DNA of 64,000 bases from Nectonema munidae (GCA_030549495.1 JAUIRK010000859.1:221001-285000); one strand, 5' to 3'. Shown: positions 24,830 to 36,611, counted from the first letter of the stretch. The notes: generated by a model from the letters alone, not told the origin. Program-made: numbers and translations.

Positions 24830-26340
24830 AAAAAGCATATATAGTTTAGATGCGTTGTTTTGAATTTAATTATTAAATTAACTTTTTTTATCTATTTAAT
24901 CTATGTTTGGTTTTTTGAAAAGTAACTAAATGATGCTTTGTTATTTAAATAACATTTTTTGTTCAACAATATCTGGTTGCCAATTTTATTTGTGTCAGCT
25001 TGTGTGGAGAAAAGTAACTTAAAATTTTTTGTCTATATAATTCTTTTTGAACTCTAAATCATTACTTCTTTTAACCATAGTATGTAATTTTATGTCCATT
25101 AGTGAAATGAGAGAAAATTTAAAAGTTTATAAGCCATGCCTCTAATGTCTGCGTAGTATATACTGTACAAATCTTGTATTAAATTTATTTTATACATTTT
25201 TGATACTTATTTGGCAAGATGAAAATCAAGGCAACATTGTCAAAAATAAAAAAACCTGTATATTTACATAGAAAATACGTGGATTGGAGACATCTTATGG
25301 AAGCCTTCTTAATGGGGTTTTTTCAAACAATAATATAGAAGGCTGCACTCTATTACTCTTTTTGACTATTCAATGACTATTTAAATTTCTTTCTTCATTT
25401 AATTAGAATTAGCGTTAGAGTTAGTATTAGAGTTTATGTTAATATGTAATACATAAATTTTCGTATAAATTTCAAATTTTATAAATAGCGGTATAGCCGA
25501 CCATAGGTTGAATAACAAAGCCAAAGGCAACAGAAATATTTACTCTATCGTTCAACTAACACACCAAGAATCGATGCTTTAAATTTGCATGTTAATTTGA
25601 TGTATCTTTAGTTATAGAATTAGTCAAAATCCAAGTTTTGAAAAGGAGTCTAAAAGAAATAATTACTACTTAAAAGATTTCAAATTTCATATAAAATACT
25701 TAAAAAAAAATTTTAACTTATTAATATTGTATGTAAAATGGGTTTCTTATCTAAAAGTTAACATGTATATTCAGGTAAAAAATTAAAAATTTTTATCTTT
25801 TATATTTCTATCTGCTCTCTATTTTTTTTAATTATAGGTAAGGTTCATTTCTGAGCTAAAGCTTTTCCGACATTAGAAAATGTTACAGAACGTATCAAAA
25901 AAAAGAAGAATCTATGGAGTCAATTTGAAGATGTCATTCAAATAAACTGCTTACATAAAAGATTCACGTTGATCCAATCTACCTCATTCTAACTATTATA
26001 TTAACTTTGTTTATATATTCATTTCATTTTTTGCTATCGTTATGAATGTTCATTTACGAAAATTTTTAGTTTTACAATATTTCACGCCTTTGTATTGAAA
26101 TTTCTTGACGTCTCTTAAAAAAATTTAAAATTGACTTTATTGATGATTATGAAAAAATTAAATGTTATCTCAATTTTTCTTTTGAGACTCTTTTGAGTTC
26201 TGAAGTCTGCTAGAACCTCATGAATCGAAAATAGAAATTTTTATAAGATTAGTGCTTTCTTTGTTGCTTTAAACAAAATTGCACAAAATTATAAGCTACA
26301 GAATTATAATTTTTTTAGTATTATAAATTAGAAATATATG
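24830..26340. other. AT-rich stretch without recognised features
   Basis: No coding frame, inverted repeat or RNA gene supported by eye on either strand. Confidence 0.5.
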
Positions 26341-26360
26341 TGGAAAAGCTAGCGTCCGCC

Positions 26361-26950
26361 TGTGTGTCGCTGGAAGCATTTTCATTGGTTGAAATTATGT
26401 TTTGTGTGTATTTTTATATGGTGTGATGAGTTCATTTATATATGTGTGTGTAGCTGAAAGCATTCTGATTGGTTAAGATTATTTATATATTTTCTGTGTA
26501 TTTTTATATGGTATGATGAGTTGGTTTAACCGCGTTATATGGTGTGGTGATGAGTTATTAATTTTTAGCACAGTTGTACCTTTTCTGTGTATTTTTGCGC
26601 TGTATGATGAACTCACATCTTATTGGTTAATTTTACGTTAATGTTAATCAGATATTGATTTTTAGCATAGTTGTATCTTTTCAGTGTATTTTTCAGCTGT
26701 ATGATATTCTATTAATCAATTCTAATATTGTAAATTCAATCAAGGGTGATGATATTTTTATCAACCTTTTTATCCCTTCGCTCGAAAAAATACTTTACTA
26801 ATGAATTAATTATAGCTAATGAATTACTAATAAATTATTATATTATTAATTGTTATATGAGAAAAAACTAAATTAGATTGAATGTTTCGAGCAAAGGGGG
26901 TAATTTGATGGACATTTCAAACAATCAAAATGCTTCCAGCGACAGACACA
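26361..26950. mobile_element. Non-autonomous element with 37-bp inverted ends and internal repeats
   Basis: The left end 26361-26395 (TGTGTGTCGCTGGAAGCATT...) is repeated inverted at 26914-26950 (...AATGCTTCCAGCGACAGACA). Inside, a unit around tgtatttttatatggtgtga recurs three to four times at roughly 100-nt spacing. A second inner inverted pair, CCTTCGCTCGAAA near 26776 and TTTCGAGCAAAGG near 26885, flanks an AT-rich loop. The flanking gcttattattatatag after the right end resembles termini of Helentron-like elements, but the class is uncertain. Confidence 0.6.
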
Positions 26951-28682
26951 CTTGCTTATTATTATATAGATTCAATCAACGTTCGAAACTTCGGAGGTTT
27001 TGTTTTTTGGACGTATTGGTTTTTGACCAGGAACCTATTTTAGTCCAAAAATAAGAAAAAGTTTTAAAAATTATCATCAATCTTTTCATTAGGATCTTTT
27101 TTAAATTTTTAAACAAAAGATATAAATAGTATATATCAAAACTGTTACATAAATATGTGATATAACAGGCTATTGTTTTTGTAATTTTTTCGACTAAATT
27201 ATAGTTGAAATTATAATCAAATTTATGAAGAAAGGAATAAAATTTACTTTAAAAAAACCTAACACGGTAACTCAAGCCCAACTTTTATCCGTTGTAGAAA
27301 ACCCGTACACAGATTGCCCTCAATCCAATCTAACCAAATGGCCGTTTTCCATCAATACAGATTTAATTAAATTGAGTTGTTGATCAAGTTGAAAATCATT
27401 CTTTTATATCAATGTAAACTTATAAACAAGAAAACTCGTACTCAAATTGAGGGAAAAACAATCAAAAATAATTGATAAAGCTGTAAAAATCATTTCATTT
27501 AAACTATAATAATGTAAAAAATACCAAATAATTTAAGTTTAAGTTTTGAAAATATATGAACCATATTTTTTATCTTCAAAGTTCAATAACGTTCTATAAC
27601 TATTTCCATTATCTGATTTAACAACTACTATCTCTCAATAATTTAAATAATTAGCTATTTTTTAAAATATAAATAAAAAATTCCAATAGTTAGAATCGAT
27701 CTTTTTTTGATTTTCACATATATATAACGAATGAGATTCTTTTAAAAAAATTTCAGAAAGTTGCTTTCTCCAACAGCTGAATTTTAACGTTCAAGTGGTG
27801 AAACATTGATGTTCTTTTATAATTTTAGTTGCTAATAACGATAATAATGATCTCAACTGAAATTAAAATCCTTAAAAAATTCCTTAACTGAAATTAATTT
27901 GATCAGAACAAACTATATTTTCTTTCATCAATTTTCTCTTCTATAATTACTCTAGCTAAAAAGTGAAGACTTTTCAGAAAAGGATCTAGAATTATCAGAT
28001 GTCATAACTAACTTATTGATCAAAAGAGAAAAGTTCATATTCAATAAAATTTAAAACGAACTCTTTTCAAGGCAACTGGTATGTATTCAACAGTTAAAGT
28101 GTTTTTAATTTTATTATTTTATAGTTTTATTATATAATGTTGTAAAAACATGAAAGCTTGAAACTTAAAATAAAAAAAGAAAGCTTAAGTAGGAGGTGAA
28201 ACATTTATAATGAAGAAAAACTGATATTTATTTTAGTTATGAGAATAAAAAGCTGAAAAGCCTTTGTATAGACTATAAACACTAAAATTTTACATAGATT
28301 TATTTAAAAAAAAACAATACAATTAATTTAATTTTGTTATTAGAAAGTTTTTTCATATTTCCATTTGATTCAATTCCAATTTTTTTAAATATTATCTAAG
28401 TCATTAAATCGTAAGTCAGTGATTAGTAAGACCCATGGTTTCAATTAAATTATAGTTATATATTTTGTAAAAATATTTTTTGTTTTTCTAAAGGATATTT
28501 AAGGTGGGTTACTGAAATTGATGGAACTGAAAATAACTATCTTGAAATAAGATGATTATATGATCTTCACATTCTTTATTATGTTGATGATGTGTTTTTG
28601 TTCTTAACTAGCACCTAATATACCTTTACTTTTGCTGAACCAAAGCAGAAAACCAGAAAACCAGATTTCTATACCTTTTCAG
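26951..28682. other. AT-rich stretch without recognised features
   Basis: Nothing supported by eye on either strand: no domain-bearing frame, no long repeat. Confidence 0.5.
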
Positions 28683-28923
28683 CAGGGGCGCACATCCTCA
28701 AAATTATGGGGGGGGGGAGGGGCGAAATTTTTTTCTTGCAATTTTCAAAATTAGTGGTCTGGAAATATCACGGGAGACCAAATATTCAAGCAATCCTAAT
28801 AGAGTGTATTCAGCGCATACCTAAAGTCCTAAATTTATAAGACTACTTTACTTTTTTTTACAAAATTGGTGAATTTAAATTCTATACTTCCAGCGAAAAT
28901 ATTTTAATTAAATTTGCATATCG
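28683..28923 (+). mobile_element. hAT-like end repeat (CAGGGGCGCAC family), copy 1
   Basis: Begins CAGGGGCGCACATCCTCAAA, then a G10 run, and continues to about 28923. Its reverse complement recurs at 61694-61935 at over 90 percent identity by eye, and a shorter relative lies at 42880-42934. The CAGGGGCG terminus is characteristic of hAT elements; the opposite end of this copy was not found. Confidence 0.75.
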
Positions 28924-29043
28924 AAAAGTTTCATCCATCTTTGCTTATTATATGTGTAAAATTATTAAAAAATATTATATTCTTGTTTATTTTATCTCTA
29001 TTTAGTTATTTCAATTTAATCAATTTATCTCTTAATTTTTTAG

Positions 29044-29186
29044 AATTGTCCATCAGACAAAATGTCTTATGAAAATAACGGGGCGAATTGTCCATGAAAC
29101 AAAATGTCTTATGAAAATAATGGGGCGAATTGTCCATGGGACGAACTGTCTTATGAAAATAATGGGGCGTTGTCCGAGGACCAAAC
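29044..29186 (+). repeat. 42-bp tandem repeat, about 3.4 units
   Basis: Three full units of 42 bp containing gaattgtccat and aaatgtcttatgaaaataa, and a partial fourth. Because 42 is a multiple of three, the array stays open in one frame (MKIMGRIVHGTNCL unit), but nothing suggests it is expressed. Similar aattgtccatgggacgaa phrases are widespread repeats in invertebrate genomes. Confidence 0.85.
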
Positions 29187-29692
29187 TAACAAATCAAAGT
29201 ATACGAGAAAAGAAAATCATTGTGTTTTTTGAATATTTCTGTCTACAAATAAAATTCTGACAGCTGTCATAAATAGATCAAGTACATTTTTATCAACTGA
29301 AACATTTTGTTTCTATATTATATTTTTACTATAATAATCAACAAATTTTCTTTAAAAAAGTGATTTGATTATGTACAGTGTTACTTATAAAATTTAACAA
29401 TCGAACATTATAAAAAATATCTATGCTCAAATATTAAGCAAATAGAGTATTCTTGCTTTTAAACTTAATAGATAGTCAAAATATTCATTCCCAAATAACT
29501 ATTTAAAAAATTTCTTGACTTGAAAAAATTAAAGTTTTCAAATGTTACAAAATATAGCAAACGTAGTGATAAAGATTAAGTGACTTTTGTTGAAATAAAA
29601 TTCTTAGCGCGAGTCTAACAATATTCATTGATATAACATTGTAACGATTGAAAACTATTTTAATTTAACTCTAAATGCAAATTAGACAGAAG

Positions 29693-29891
29693 CAGTGGTG
29701 TAGCCAAAAAAAGTAGATAGAAGGGGCACAATTTAAAAACAAAAAACTTGCGCAACATTATTTATACTTTCTTGATCCTTTCATTGGAGAAATTTTCAAA
29801 AACTGATATCGCATAAGGTGCATGTGGGCACCATGAGGTACATAGGAGTGTGGGCACGGCCCCTCATGCCCCAGCCTAGCTACGTCACTAG
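29693..29891. mobile_element. hAT-type MITE, about 200 bp
   Basis: The left end CAGTGGTGTAGCCA at 29693 and right end CCTAGCTACGTCACTAG at 29875-29891 are imperfect inverted copies of the hAT terminus CAGTGGYGTAGC. Flanks gacagaag and gagagaat agree at six of eight positions, compatible with an aged 8-bp target duplication. Confidence 0.7.
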
Positions 29892-30269
29892 AGAGAATAG
29901 AGCTGAATGAGATAGGAGAGCTTAACAAGAGAAGAGGGCTTGAATGAAAGAAGAGAGCTTGAGTGAATGATTGAGTTTTAGCAGAGAAAGCGGAAGAGAA
30001 AAACAGAGGAGAGAGAAATAGAATCACTGTGACAGAAAATGAGAAAATCTAGTGGATCATCAACATGTGTTTGCTCAAAAATACTACAAAGAAGAGACTC
30101 TGTGATAAACATTGCTTACTTATTTTGTGCATATTGAAGCAATGGATTATTATTATTATATAGCTCTCACGCATCGTCTGTAAAATATGTTCGATAGGAA
30201 AAATGCGATCATCATACATGTTTTATAAACAAGCAGCAACTCTTACTTATAGAAAATTATTGGGGGGCG

Positions 30270-30299
30270 AAAGTCATTTTCTGGTCGTTAACGGGTTAA
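30270..30299. mobile_element. End fragment of a TTAA hairpin MITE
   Basis: TTTTCTGGTCGTTAACGGGTTAA matches the right-hand terminus of the copies at 32418 and 41390 (arm GTTAACGACCAG followed by TTAA). The rest of the element is missing. Confidence 0.55.
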
Positions 30300-30429
30300 G
30301 ATAATGAAAACGAAAAATAAAAATGTCAAAAATTCTAAAGTAATGACTTTTGAACTCAAGTTCATCAATTTATGATCAGAAACATTATGGCGTTACAAAA
30401 TAGACAGTCCGTAGCTAGATCTAGTAGAA

Positions 30430-31540
30430 ACTAGATTTTCTCCGTTAGCGTCATTATGGGAGTAATGGAGACCCATAGCTTTTGATGGGCCTTTATTTTC
30501 AGCGTCTTTGAAGTGTTCTTTTAATCTTTGGATGATAGCTCGTTTGCTGTCACCATATCTTGTCATAATGTGTATACGAGTTTTTATATAGTTTTTGACT
30601 TGGCATCTATTTTGCGTAATTGAGGAACAAAATTTAGTGTGTTTAAATAGAAATTCTATTTTGAGTTTATTGGTGAATACATTAAGGAGTGTATTAAGCT
30701 TTTTAGTGTTGAGTGTAATAGGGAATTTGTAGGATTTTATAGATTAAGCATTGTTATTGGTGGTGGAAATACGGCTTAGGTGTACTAAGTAGGCGGTACG
30801 TTTGCCTTGGAAGGGATGGGCAGATTCATAGTTGAGTACAATTGGTTTCTTAGAAGGTTTAGTGAATAAAAAGGTAATAATGTGGTTTTCTTGAATGTAT
30901 AATGTGATTTTTAGGAAATTCAGAGTGTTAACTTTTATCGAGAGTAAACTTAATATTGGGGTCTAACGAATTGGAAAATTTGAAATCAGTGAGTTGTTGT
31001 GGAGTGTTGTTCAATATAAAAAATATGTTATCCACGTAACGAGTCTAAATGTAATGAGCGAAAAAGGTAGTGTTGTGAGTTTTCTAGATTATTCATATAT
31101 GTGTTCGATAATATTAAGGAGCGTTTTTCGCTCATAACCTTTGGTTTGTAGGTAGGGAGTATCTTTCTGAAAAATAATGTTAACACGGACAAATTGAAGC
31201 GATTCTTGTAATAGGTGTAAGCTATCGGAGTTAAAAGGTTCAATGTTGACTGTATTAAGGTTATTATGAGACAAAGTTTGGTTTCAGTGGTATAGATTTA
31301 GACAGGTCAATAACATTGAAACACACTTAGATTAAATAAAAGGTTTAACGAGTATTTTGCATTACTTGAGATTCAATAAGGAAGGATTTTAGTTAGAGAG
31401 TGATTAAGTCAGTATGCTATTTTTTCTGTCAGCTTATGAATATCGGATATAATTGGACGGAGAGTTATTGGTTAGCGGTCTTTATCTGTTTTTGGGATGC
31501 CATTTATAGAAACTGGCCTTGTGCTGTTTACTAAAAGGTC
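30430..31540 (-). mobile_element. Penelope-like element reverse-transcriptase fragment
   Basis: Minus-strand readings in order (high to low coordinate): INGIPKTDKDRxPITLRPII near 31450-31520, matching the GLPKxHK-x-PLRPI motif of Penelope-like RTs; LHLLQESLQFVRVNIIFQKD and YLQTKG near 31150-31220 (F-F-x2-Y-Q-KG block); VDNIFFILNNTPQQLTDF near 30990-31040 (YVDD-type block, here VDN); LTLNFLKITLYIQENHI near 30900; then KPIVLNYESAHPFQGKRTAY and repeated basic blocks. No GIY-YIG nuclease was seen. Stops and frame changes are common, so it is dead. The assignment rests on order and spacing of RT motifs. Confidence 0.7.
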
Positions 31541-31566
31541 ATATCCATCATCATCATCCATTCGCT

Positions 31567-31870
31567 CTAATGAGCAGGTCTTTGTCCTGGCGAGCCAAGG
31601 TCGACCTTGAATTTGCAGCGTCGTCTGCATCCTTCTTTCATTTCAGCATCTTCAATCTTCAGGTTCCTTTTCTTCATGTCTTCCTTAACAGCATCTTCCC
31701 ATCTTTTTTTCGGTCTCCCTCTCCTCGCTTGTCCAGTGATGTTTTCATCCAATAGTCTCTTCTTTAGTCTTTGTGGATCCATTCTCTCTAAGTGTCCTAG
31801 CCAACGGAGTCTATGCTCTTCCAAATACTGCTCTATATCTTCCACCCCTGTCATTCTTCTAATTCTTCTT
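31567..31870 (-). mobile_element. RTE-type LINE C-terminal fragment
   Basis: A 95-aa minus-strand frame contains HRLRWLGHLERMDPQRLKKR followed by ARRGRPKKRWEDAVKEDMKK, the RLRWxGHxxRM and GRPxxRWxD blocks found at the C-terminus of RTE and related LINEs. It directly follows the Penelope fragment in the same orientation. Truncated at both ends. Confidence 0.8.
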
Positions 31871-31899
31871 TCTCAGAAATGAGAGGCTTGTGTAGGTGT

Positions 31900-32170
31900 T
31901 CCTTGTGTAGATCCCGAGGACCGCGTAATAACGCTTCTTCGCCGTATTTTGCTTAAAAATAGAATATCTTTCATAGTTTACATGAAGGTGTTCCTGCGCG
32001 GAAGTGTTTTCGGCAAATTGTCCTAAAACCTATAAAGGTGGTGTACTGAAAAGAGAGAAATTCTTTACCCGCGCTCGCAAATGGGTACCGGTAAAACTTA
32101 TGAAACATCATTTTATTTTAATTTTTAATAATTGGGTTAAAAGTTTGTTAATAATAAAAAACGCAGCTGT
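31900..32170. other. Spacer, relatively GC-rich
   Basis: Contains cgcg and gcgctcg phrases unusual for this window; nothing recognised. Confidence 0.35.
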
Positions 32171-32300
32171 TTAACCCTTTGAGGACCAGTGGGTCACCAG
32201 TGACCCAAGAAATGAAAATCGTCTGCTTTGAATATATAAAATTCCATTGAAAAAGAAAGCAGACGAATCCTCTTCAAAATGTTGGTCCTCAAAGGGTTAA
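32171..32300. mobile_element. TTAA hairpin MITE, copy A (130 bp)
   Basis: Bounded by TTAA on both sides. Arms TTAACCCTTTGAGGACCA and its reverse complement at 32283-32300. Internal hairpin GGGTCAC-CAG-TGACCC at about 32191-32206, and two opposed copies of the core motif (TCGTCTGC and GCAGACGA). TTAA target and CCCTTT ends point to piggyBac-mobilised MITEs. Confidence 0.9.
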
Positions 32301-32417
32301 AAATTCAACATTTTAATTATCATCATCTTCAATGATTAAAATTTAAATAGTTTACATTTTTATATGGAAATGGAAATATAAAGTTACATACAATTTATTT
32401 TTTAATATGATTCCTTC

Positions 32418-32555
32418 TTAACTCATTATCGACCAGAATAATCAGACGATATCTAATGTAAAGCAGAAGATTTGTATTAAAAAGCATTTATAAAAGCAGA
32501 CGATTCATATTTTTGTAAAGTCGATACATGTTGACTGTGGTCGATAACCGGTTAA
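32418..32555. mobile_element. TTAA hairpin MITE, copy B (138 bp)
   Basis: TTAA at both ends; arms share ATCGACCA. The core has CAGACGATATCTAA, GCAGAAGA and GCAGACGA. Closest relative is the copy at 41390-41525, with the same core but different arm sequence. Confidence 0.85.
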
Positions 32556-32574
32556 TTCACTCTTTTTTGACTAT

Positions 32575-32845
32575 AACATGTCCTCAAGTTGGGCGTCCGT
32601 GGCTGCGATCCGTTGTCTCCACTTCTCTCGATTCCGCGCGTCACCTTCGCTCAGTCCAAGATTATTGAGTCGTTCTTTCAGACTGTCTTTCCATCTTTTG
32701 CGTTTCTTCCCCTACTTATCGTTCCAACCACTTTCTTGTCCAACGCCTGACGTACAACATATTCTTTCTTTCTTTCTTAAAACATGCCCGTACCACCTGA
32801 GTTTGCTACGCTCTACCACTGCTAAATCCTTAATTTATCAATAAG
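32575..32845 (-). mobile_element. RTE-type LINE C-terminal fragment, second subfamily
   Basis: The minus-strand reading contains DLAVVERSKLRWYGHVLRKK, then KKRKRWKDSLKERLNNLGLS and a tail REKWRQRIAATDAQLEDML with a stop at about 32578. The LRWYGHVLR and KRWKD blocks match the same C-terminal region as the fragment at 31567 but belong to another subfamily. One stop interrupts it. Confidence 0.75.
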
Positions 32846-33952
32846 TTATTGTTCATGTGATACGGTTTCAATAGTGTTAATTTTTCATTTGCTATTCAAT
32901 CAGCTGAACTAAAATTCCATCTGGCCGCACTGTAACGTTAGCCATGATGCAAAAGTCTTCTTAGCGAACAATGTGTTTAAGACTAAATTTGAAAGTGCAT
33001 TACGAGTTACTTTATAATTCCAAACAGATTTTAGTCTACTTCTCCAAGCTACAACTTACACCTTATATCGACATTAATTTGGATATAGCAAAGTATTTTA
33101 TACCCGCATTCAGTGTTTCCATGTCCGCACCCGCAACGTGCCGCAAAATTCTATGTGGGTACTCTCTAGTAGGCATCTTTGTAACGATATCATTTACGAG
33201 CTATATATTACTTTTATCATTTCATAAATTAGAACTACTGAGTATGTCAAATATCGGAGTAAACTTAAGAGTTCGAATCAATAACAATTCTTTAAGTTAA
33301 AAGAAAGGGGAAGTATTGAGTATTGTTTTTCTTTATTATAATTTCATCTCTCTTGACATCGTTCTTGTTCTAGTTTAGTGTAGAAATCATTAGCAATCAT
33401 GATGTTGCTGTTAAACCTAGCCATGCGCATCAATTAATAAGTTATATTGATTCAGTAAGACAGTAGTATTCTTATATATTTATTGTGGTAAGAATTTTAT
33501 TTTTATTACTTTTGACTATTGTATTATCTCTATCATGAATTGAACCCAGGACCGAAGTCAAGGGCCCACATTGTTGAAATGATCAGACTGTCGGTGTCAG
33601 AAAAAAAATTGTCTGACTCCGCCTCCCGCTCTTTTAACTTTTTTTTAATTTATAAAAAATTGATTGTAGCTATACTACCTTAACCGAACCGTACACTTTG
33701 TAAAAAATCGGTTTCGACTATTGAAGACGCATCAGTTTCATTTTGTGTGTTCAAACCCATTTTGAGGAGGTTCTAGTGCTTGAACTGCCTTCTAGTATTT
33801 ATACCAAGCCTAAGGAGCTAATAGTGGTCTAACTCGACTAAGTTAAACTTTACTTGTCTCTCTGTAAATAAATGAATATAACTTCCAATTTAATGAGTGA
33901 ACTTGATTTTTTACATACGACTATATCAGTGTGCGGGCGCTATAAAAAGCCC
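32846..33952. other. Unassigned stretch with a possible tRNA-derived SINE trace
   Basis: A 109-aa plus-strand frame at 32971-33300 has no recognisable domain. On the minus strand about 33540-33595 reads ...GGTCCTGGGTTCAATTC..., resembling a tRNA T-arm/B box (GGTTCAANTC), but no matching A box, anticodon arm or acceptor stem was found. At most a decayed SINE. Confidence 0.3.
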
Positions 33953-34226
33953 ACCTTCGCTTTACGGACCCTATGCATTTTTTACACCGAGGATTTTCGA
34001 ACTGATTTTGTGTAAAAATTGTCAATAGAAACTAGTATCTGAATTTTAACGTAAATTTTATTAATATGTTTTTCTTTAAAAAAAAGATGGAAACTAAATA
34101 TAAACTCTAAAAATAAAAATATAATGAAGGAAAAACGCTTTTTTATTTCATTTTTTATAGATGGCGTTAAGTATTTATGTATTTACATAATAAAAAAATA
34201 AGGATTTATTTATAATTCAACAAAAA

Positions 34227-35922
34227 TTATTTGCAGTTAGGACATAATATAGATGAATGTTCTTTGCATAAAAAAATACTACACTTTCCACATCGTCTTG
34301 TTGTTTTATTTTCCTTCGAAGTGCAAAAAGGACAAGATGATCTTTTTTTACAACTTTCTTGACTTGTTTGAGGTTCAGATTGAGTAAACCCATAGAATGA
34401 TAGAAGGGACTTTATATTTGTTGACAAGAAGGTATTAGAGCGGACTTTCATGCATTCTTCTGATAGTGAAAGTGCTAGTTTTTTTATGAAAAGTTTTCTT
34501 TCACTGTCTTTTTTTTAGGAAAATCTTGTGGAGAGTTAAATTTGGCAACTGCCCAGCTGTTCAATGCACAAATGTCCAAGTAATTACAAAATGCGGCTAA
34601 GCTCCATTTTCTCGTAGGCTTGTATGCGTGGTATCCTTTGACCATTCTGTTTGCAACATCGACGCCGCCTTTGTATTTATTGTAAGAAAGCAAACTTTCG
34701 GGCTTGGAAGCAACGTTAGTGATCTGAACATTTTTGTGTTGCGAAGAAAGTACGTAGACGACTTTAAAATTTCTTCGTGCGTGTTTTTTTGGAACATAAG
34801 CACTGATAGAAACGTGATCAGAATAAATTATGCGGCTTTCACATTCATTTAGTTTCAGTCCTTTGAGGTACGGCGGTCGAAAAATAATAGGTAGAAATCT
34901 TTTGTTTGACATGATTGTTCCACATAGGGATAAACTTTTATTATAAGCCCAGACTGCAAGCTCATGTGTTGTAAAAAATCTTTCTGTGTATAGACCACAT
35001 CCAGGTGGAACATTGCTTTTTTCAACCAATCTTTTGACAATGGCTGATCCAGAAAAATAGGATGAATCTTGTAACCCTGATATATAAATTTCGGGTAACA
35101 TATAATAGTAGTACTTTGAGTCATTTATATGATAAAACTTGATACCATATCTTCCAGGTTTATGAGGATCGTATACTTTTAGTGGGCAACCTCCTCTGAA
35201 AGCTACAAGCTGTTCATCAATTGTCACAGCAGAATGGGGAGTCCAAAATTTGAAAAAAATATTGGAAAAATGATCATGGATGTATCGAATAGGAGCAATT
35301 TTATCATTGATATCGCGAGTCTCTTTGTTATCAAATCTTATAAAGATATTAATTAAGGTAAACATCTCGCGTCCGATTGCGGCTCTTAGAAATGGACTTC
35401 CATAGGAAGAAAATAGTTCAGCTGTTTTAATTTTTTGATCACCGTTTTGTCCAATATAAAACAATACTGCAAAATACGGCAAAAGGTGGTGAACTTTGAA
35501 GTTTTGATAACAATAATTTAAATTTAAATGTTTAGGATGGGTTGATCTAAAATTTTTTTATATAAAATTCATAAAAATATAGAATAATAAACTTACTTAT
35601 AGTTGGATTCAAGTTTCAACATTGTCATACTGTAGATATGATGAACAGTTTCAGGTGTCAAAAAAGAGCTAAATATTGATAAAACATCAGATACGTTTTT
35701 CAATGTTCCTTGGGGGCCAGGAGGACGACGTGAAAAGTTTCTTATATTTAAACTTTGAACTCTTCCTCTGAGAGTAGCACGCGGTGACCAGGTATACTTT
35801 GTAGAATCTGGAGCTTCTAAATTTTCATCAATTTCTTGAGAAATATGGGATGAAGAACTACTACAAGAAGAAAATGTTGATGTAGAGTTTGTAGAAAAAT
35901 CAGAACTCTCTTCAGAAGACAT
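34227..35922 (-). pseudogene. piggyBac transposase, two exons, one late frame change
   Basis: Chosen start MSSEESSD at 35920-35922 opens an acidic, serine-rich N-terminus typical of the family. Exon 1 is 35597-35922; a GT-AG intron of 50 nt (35547-35596) joins it in phase to exon 2. The DDE_Tnp_1_7 domain is clear: FIRFDNKETR, TIDEQLVAFRGG (first Asp), PGRYGIKFY, GLYTERFFTT (the second catalytic Asp position is Glu), NKYKGGVDVANRM (third Asp present, the nearby extra Asp absent) and RKWSLAAF. The long frame stops at 34484 after 462 aa. A cysteine-rich tail (CPFCTS, CGKC, CKEH, CPNC; 34227-34451), normally the C-terminal RING-like finger, is in another frame, shifted at a T-run near 34510. Probably inactive. 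Confidence 0.88.
35547..35596 (-). other. 50-nt intron in the piggyBac transposase
   Basis: Donor GTAAGT, acceptor TTTTAG; removal keeps the frame between ESNY and STHPKH. Its size matches the 47-nt introns of the host EF1A gene. Confidence 0.7.
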
Positions 35923-36611
35923 AAATAGGCAATTTAATATTTCAAGAAAATTGACGCGGACTGGAGAAAATAACCGAAGGAAAACAAAGCAGATAAAGTT
36001 GATGAACGAACAAATGAGGCAAGAATAAAAAAGTGATGATTTGATCGCAGTAAACGTTCCGACTAAGAGTGTGGCAATTATATCGTATTTCATCGCCGAT
36101 ATTCTCGTGGTATGTTGAGAAACAATGCTAATAAAAGAAACGTTATTGGGAAAGCGTTCATTGCTCAGAGTGTTCATCAAAGTATATAGGATGATAAGAA
36201 TTAATTCATTCACGGAAAATGCGCGTATACGTATTAGAATTAAATATGCAAACTAACTTTCAGTATTAGATAAAGATAGTATGCTTGATAACATTTCCTT
36301 CGAGATAAATATGCGAAAAAAATAATGATATACGAAATTCACTTGATCATAGAAAATGTTTTAAACATATTAAAAAAAAGTACATGCAAAAAAAAGCAAA
36401 TCCAAAGATTTTTTAATTTTTATAGATGGCGTTAATTTATTAGGAGTTAATATGATTTAAGCTAAAATTTTAGAATAAAAAAGTTCTATAACAACAACAT
36501 ATAATCTTTGTATTTTAAATGCTAGACGAAAATATTTTCATAAAATTTGGTGTAAAAAATGCATAGGTCCGTAAACTACGTTATAAGATAAGAGTCTGTA
36601 AAGCGAAGGTT

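Larger units (their letters stand above)
33953..36611 (-). mobile_element. piggyBac-type DNA transposon
   Basis: The inverted ends share CCTTCGCTTTAC and TATGCATTTTTTACACC: left at about 33953-33990, right at about 36545-36611. The right end is followed by TTAA (36611 region), the piggyBac target; at the left the TTAA is no longer visible. The right end carries about 30 extra bases between the two shared blocks, bounded by TTTAC-GAC copies. The only gene is the minus-strand transposase. A subterminal phrase ttttatagatggcgttaa occurs in direct order at about 34157 and 36420. Confidence 0.88.

Noticed and set aside
29758-30027. 89-aa serine-rich minus-strand frame
   Set aside because: It overlaps a hAT MITE end and a purine-rich low-complexity stretch; composition explains the open frame.
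31519-31882. Plus-strand open frames rich in Ser and Phe
   Set aside because: Antisense to the RTE C-terminal block (RLRWLGHLERM, GRPKKRWED) on the minus strand.
33540-33595. Possible tRNA gene on the minus strand (GGTTCAATTC)
   Set aside because: No A box, anticodon arm or acceptor stem can be paired; at most a SINE relic.
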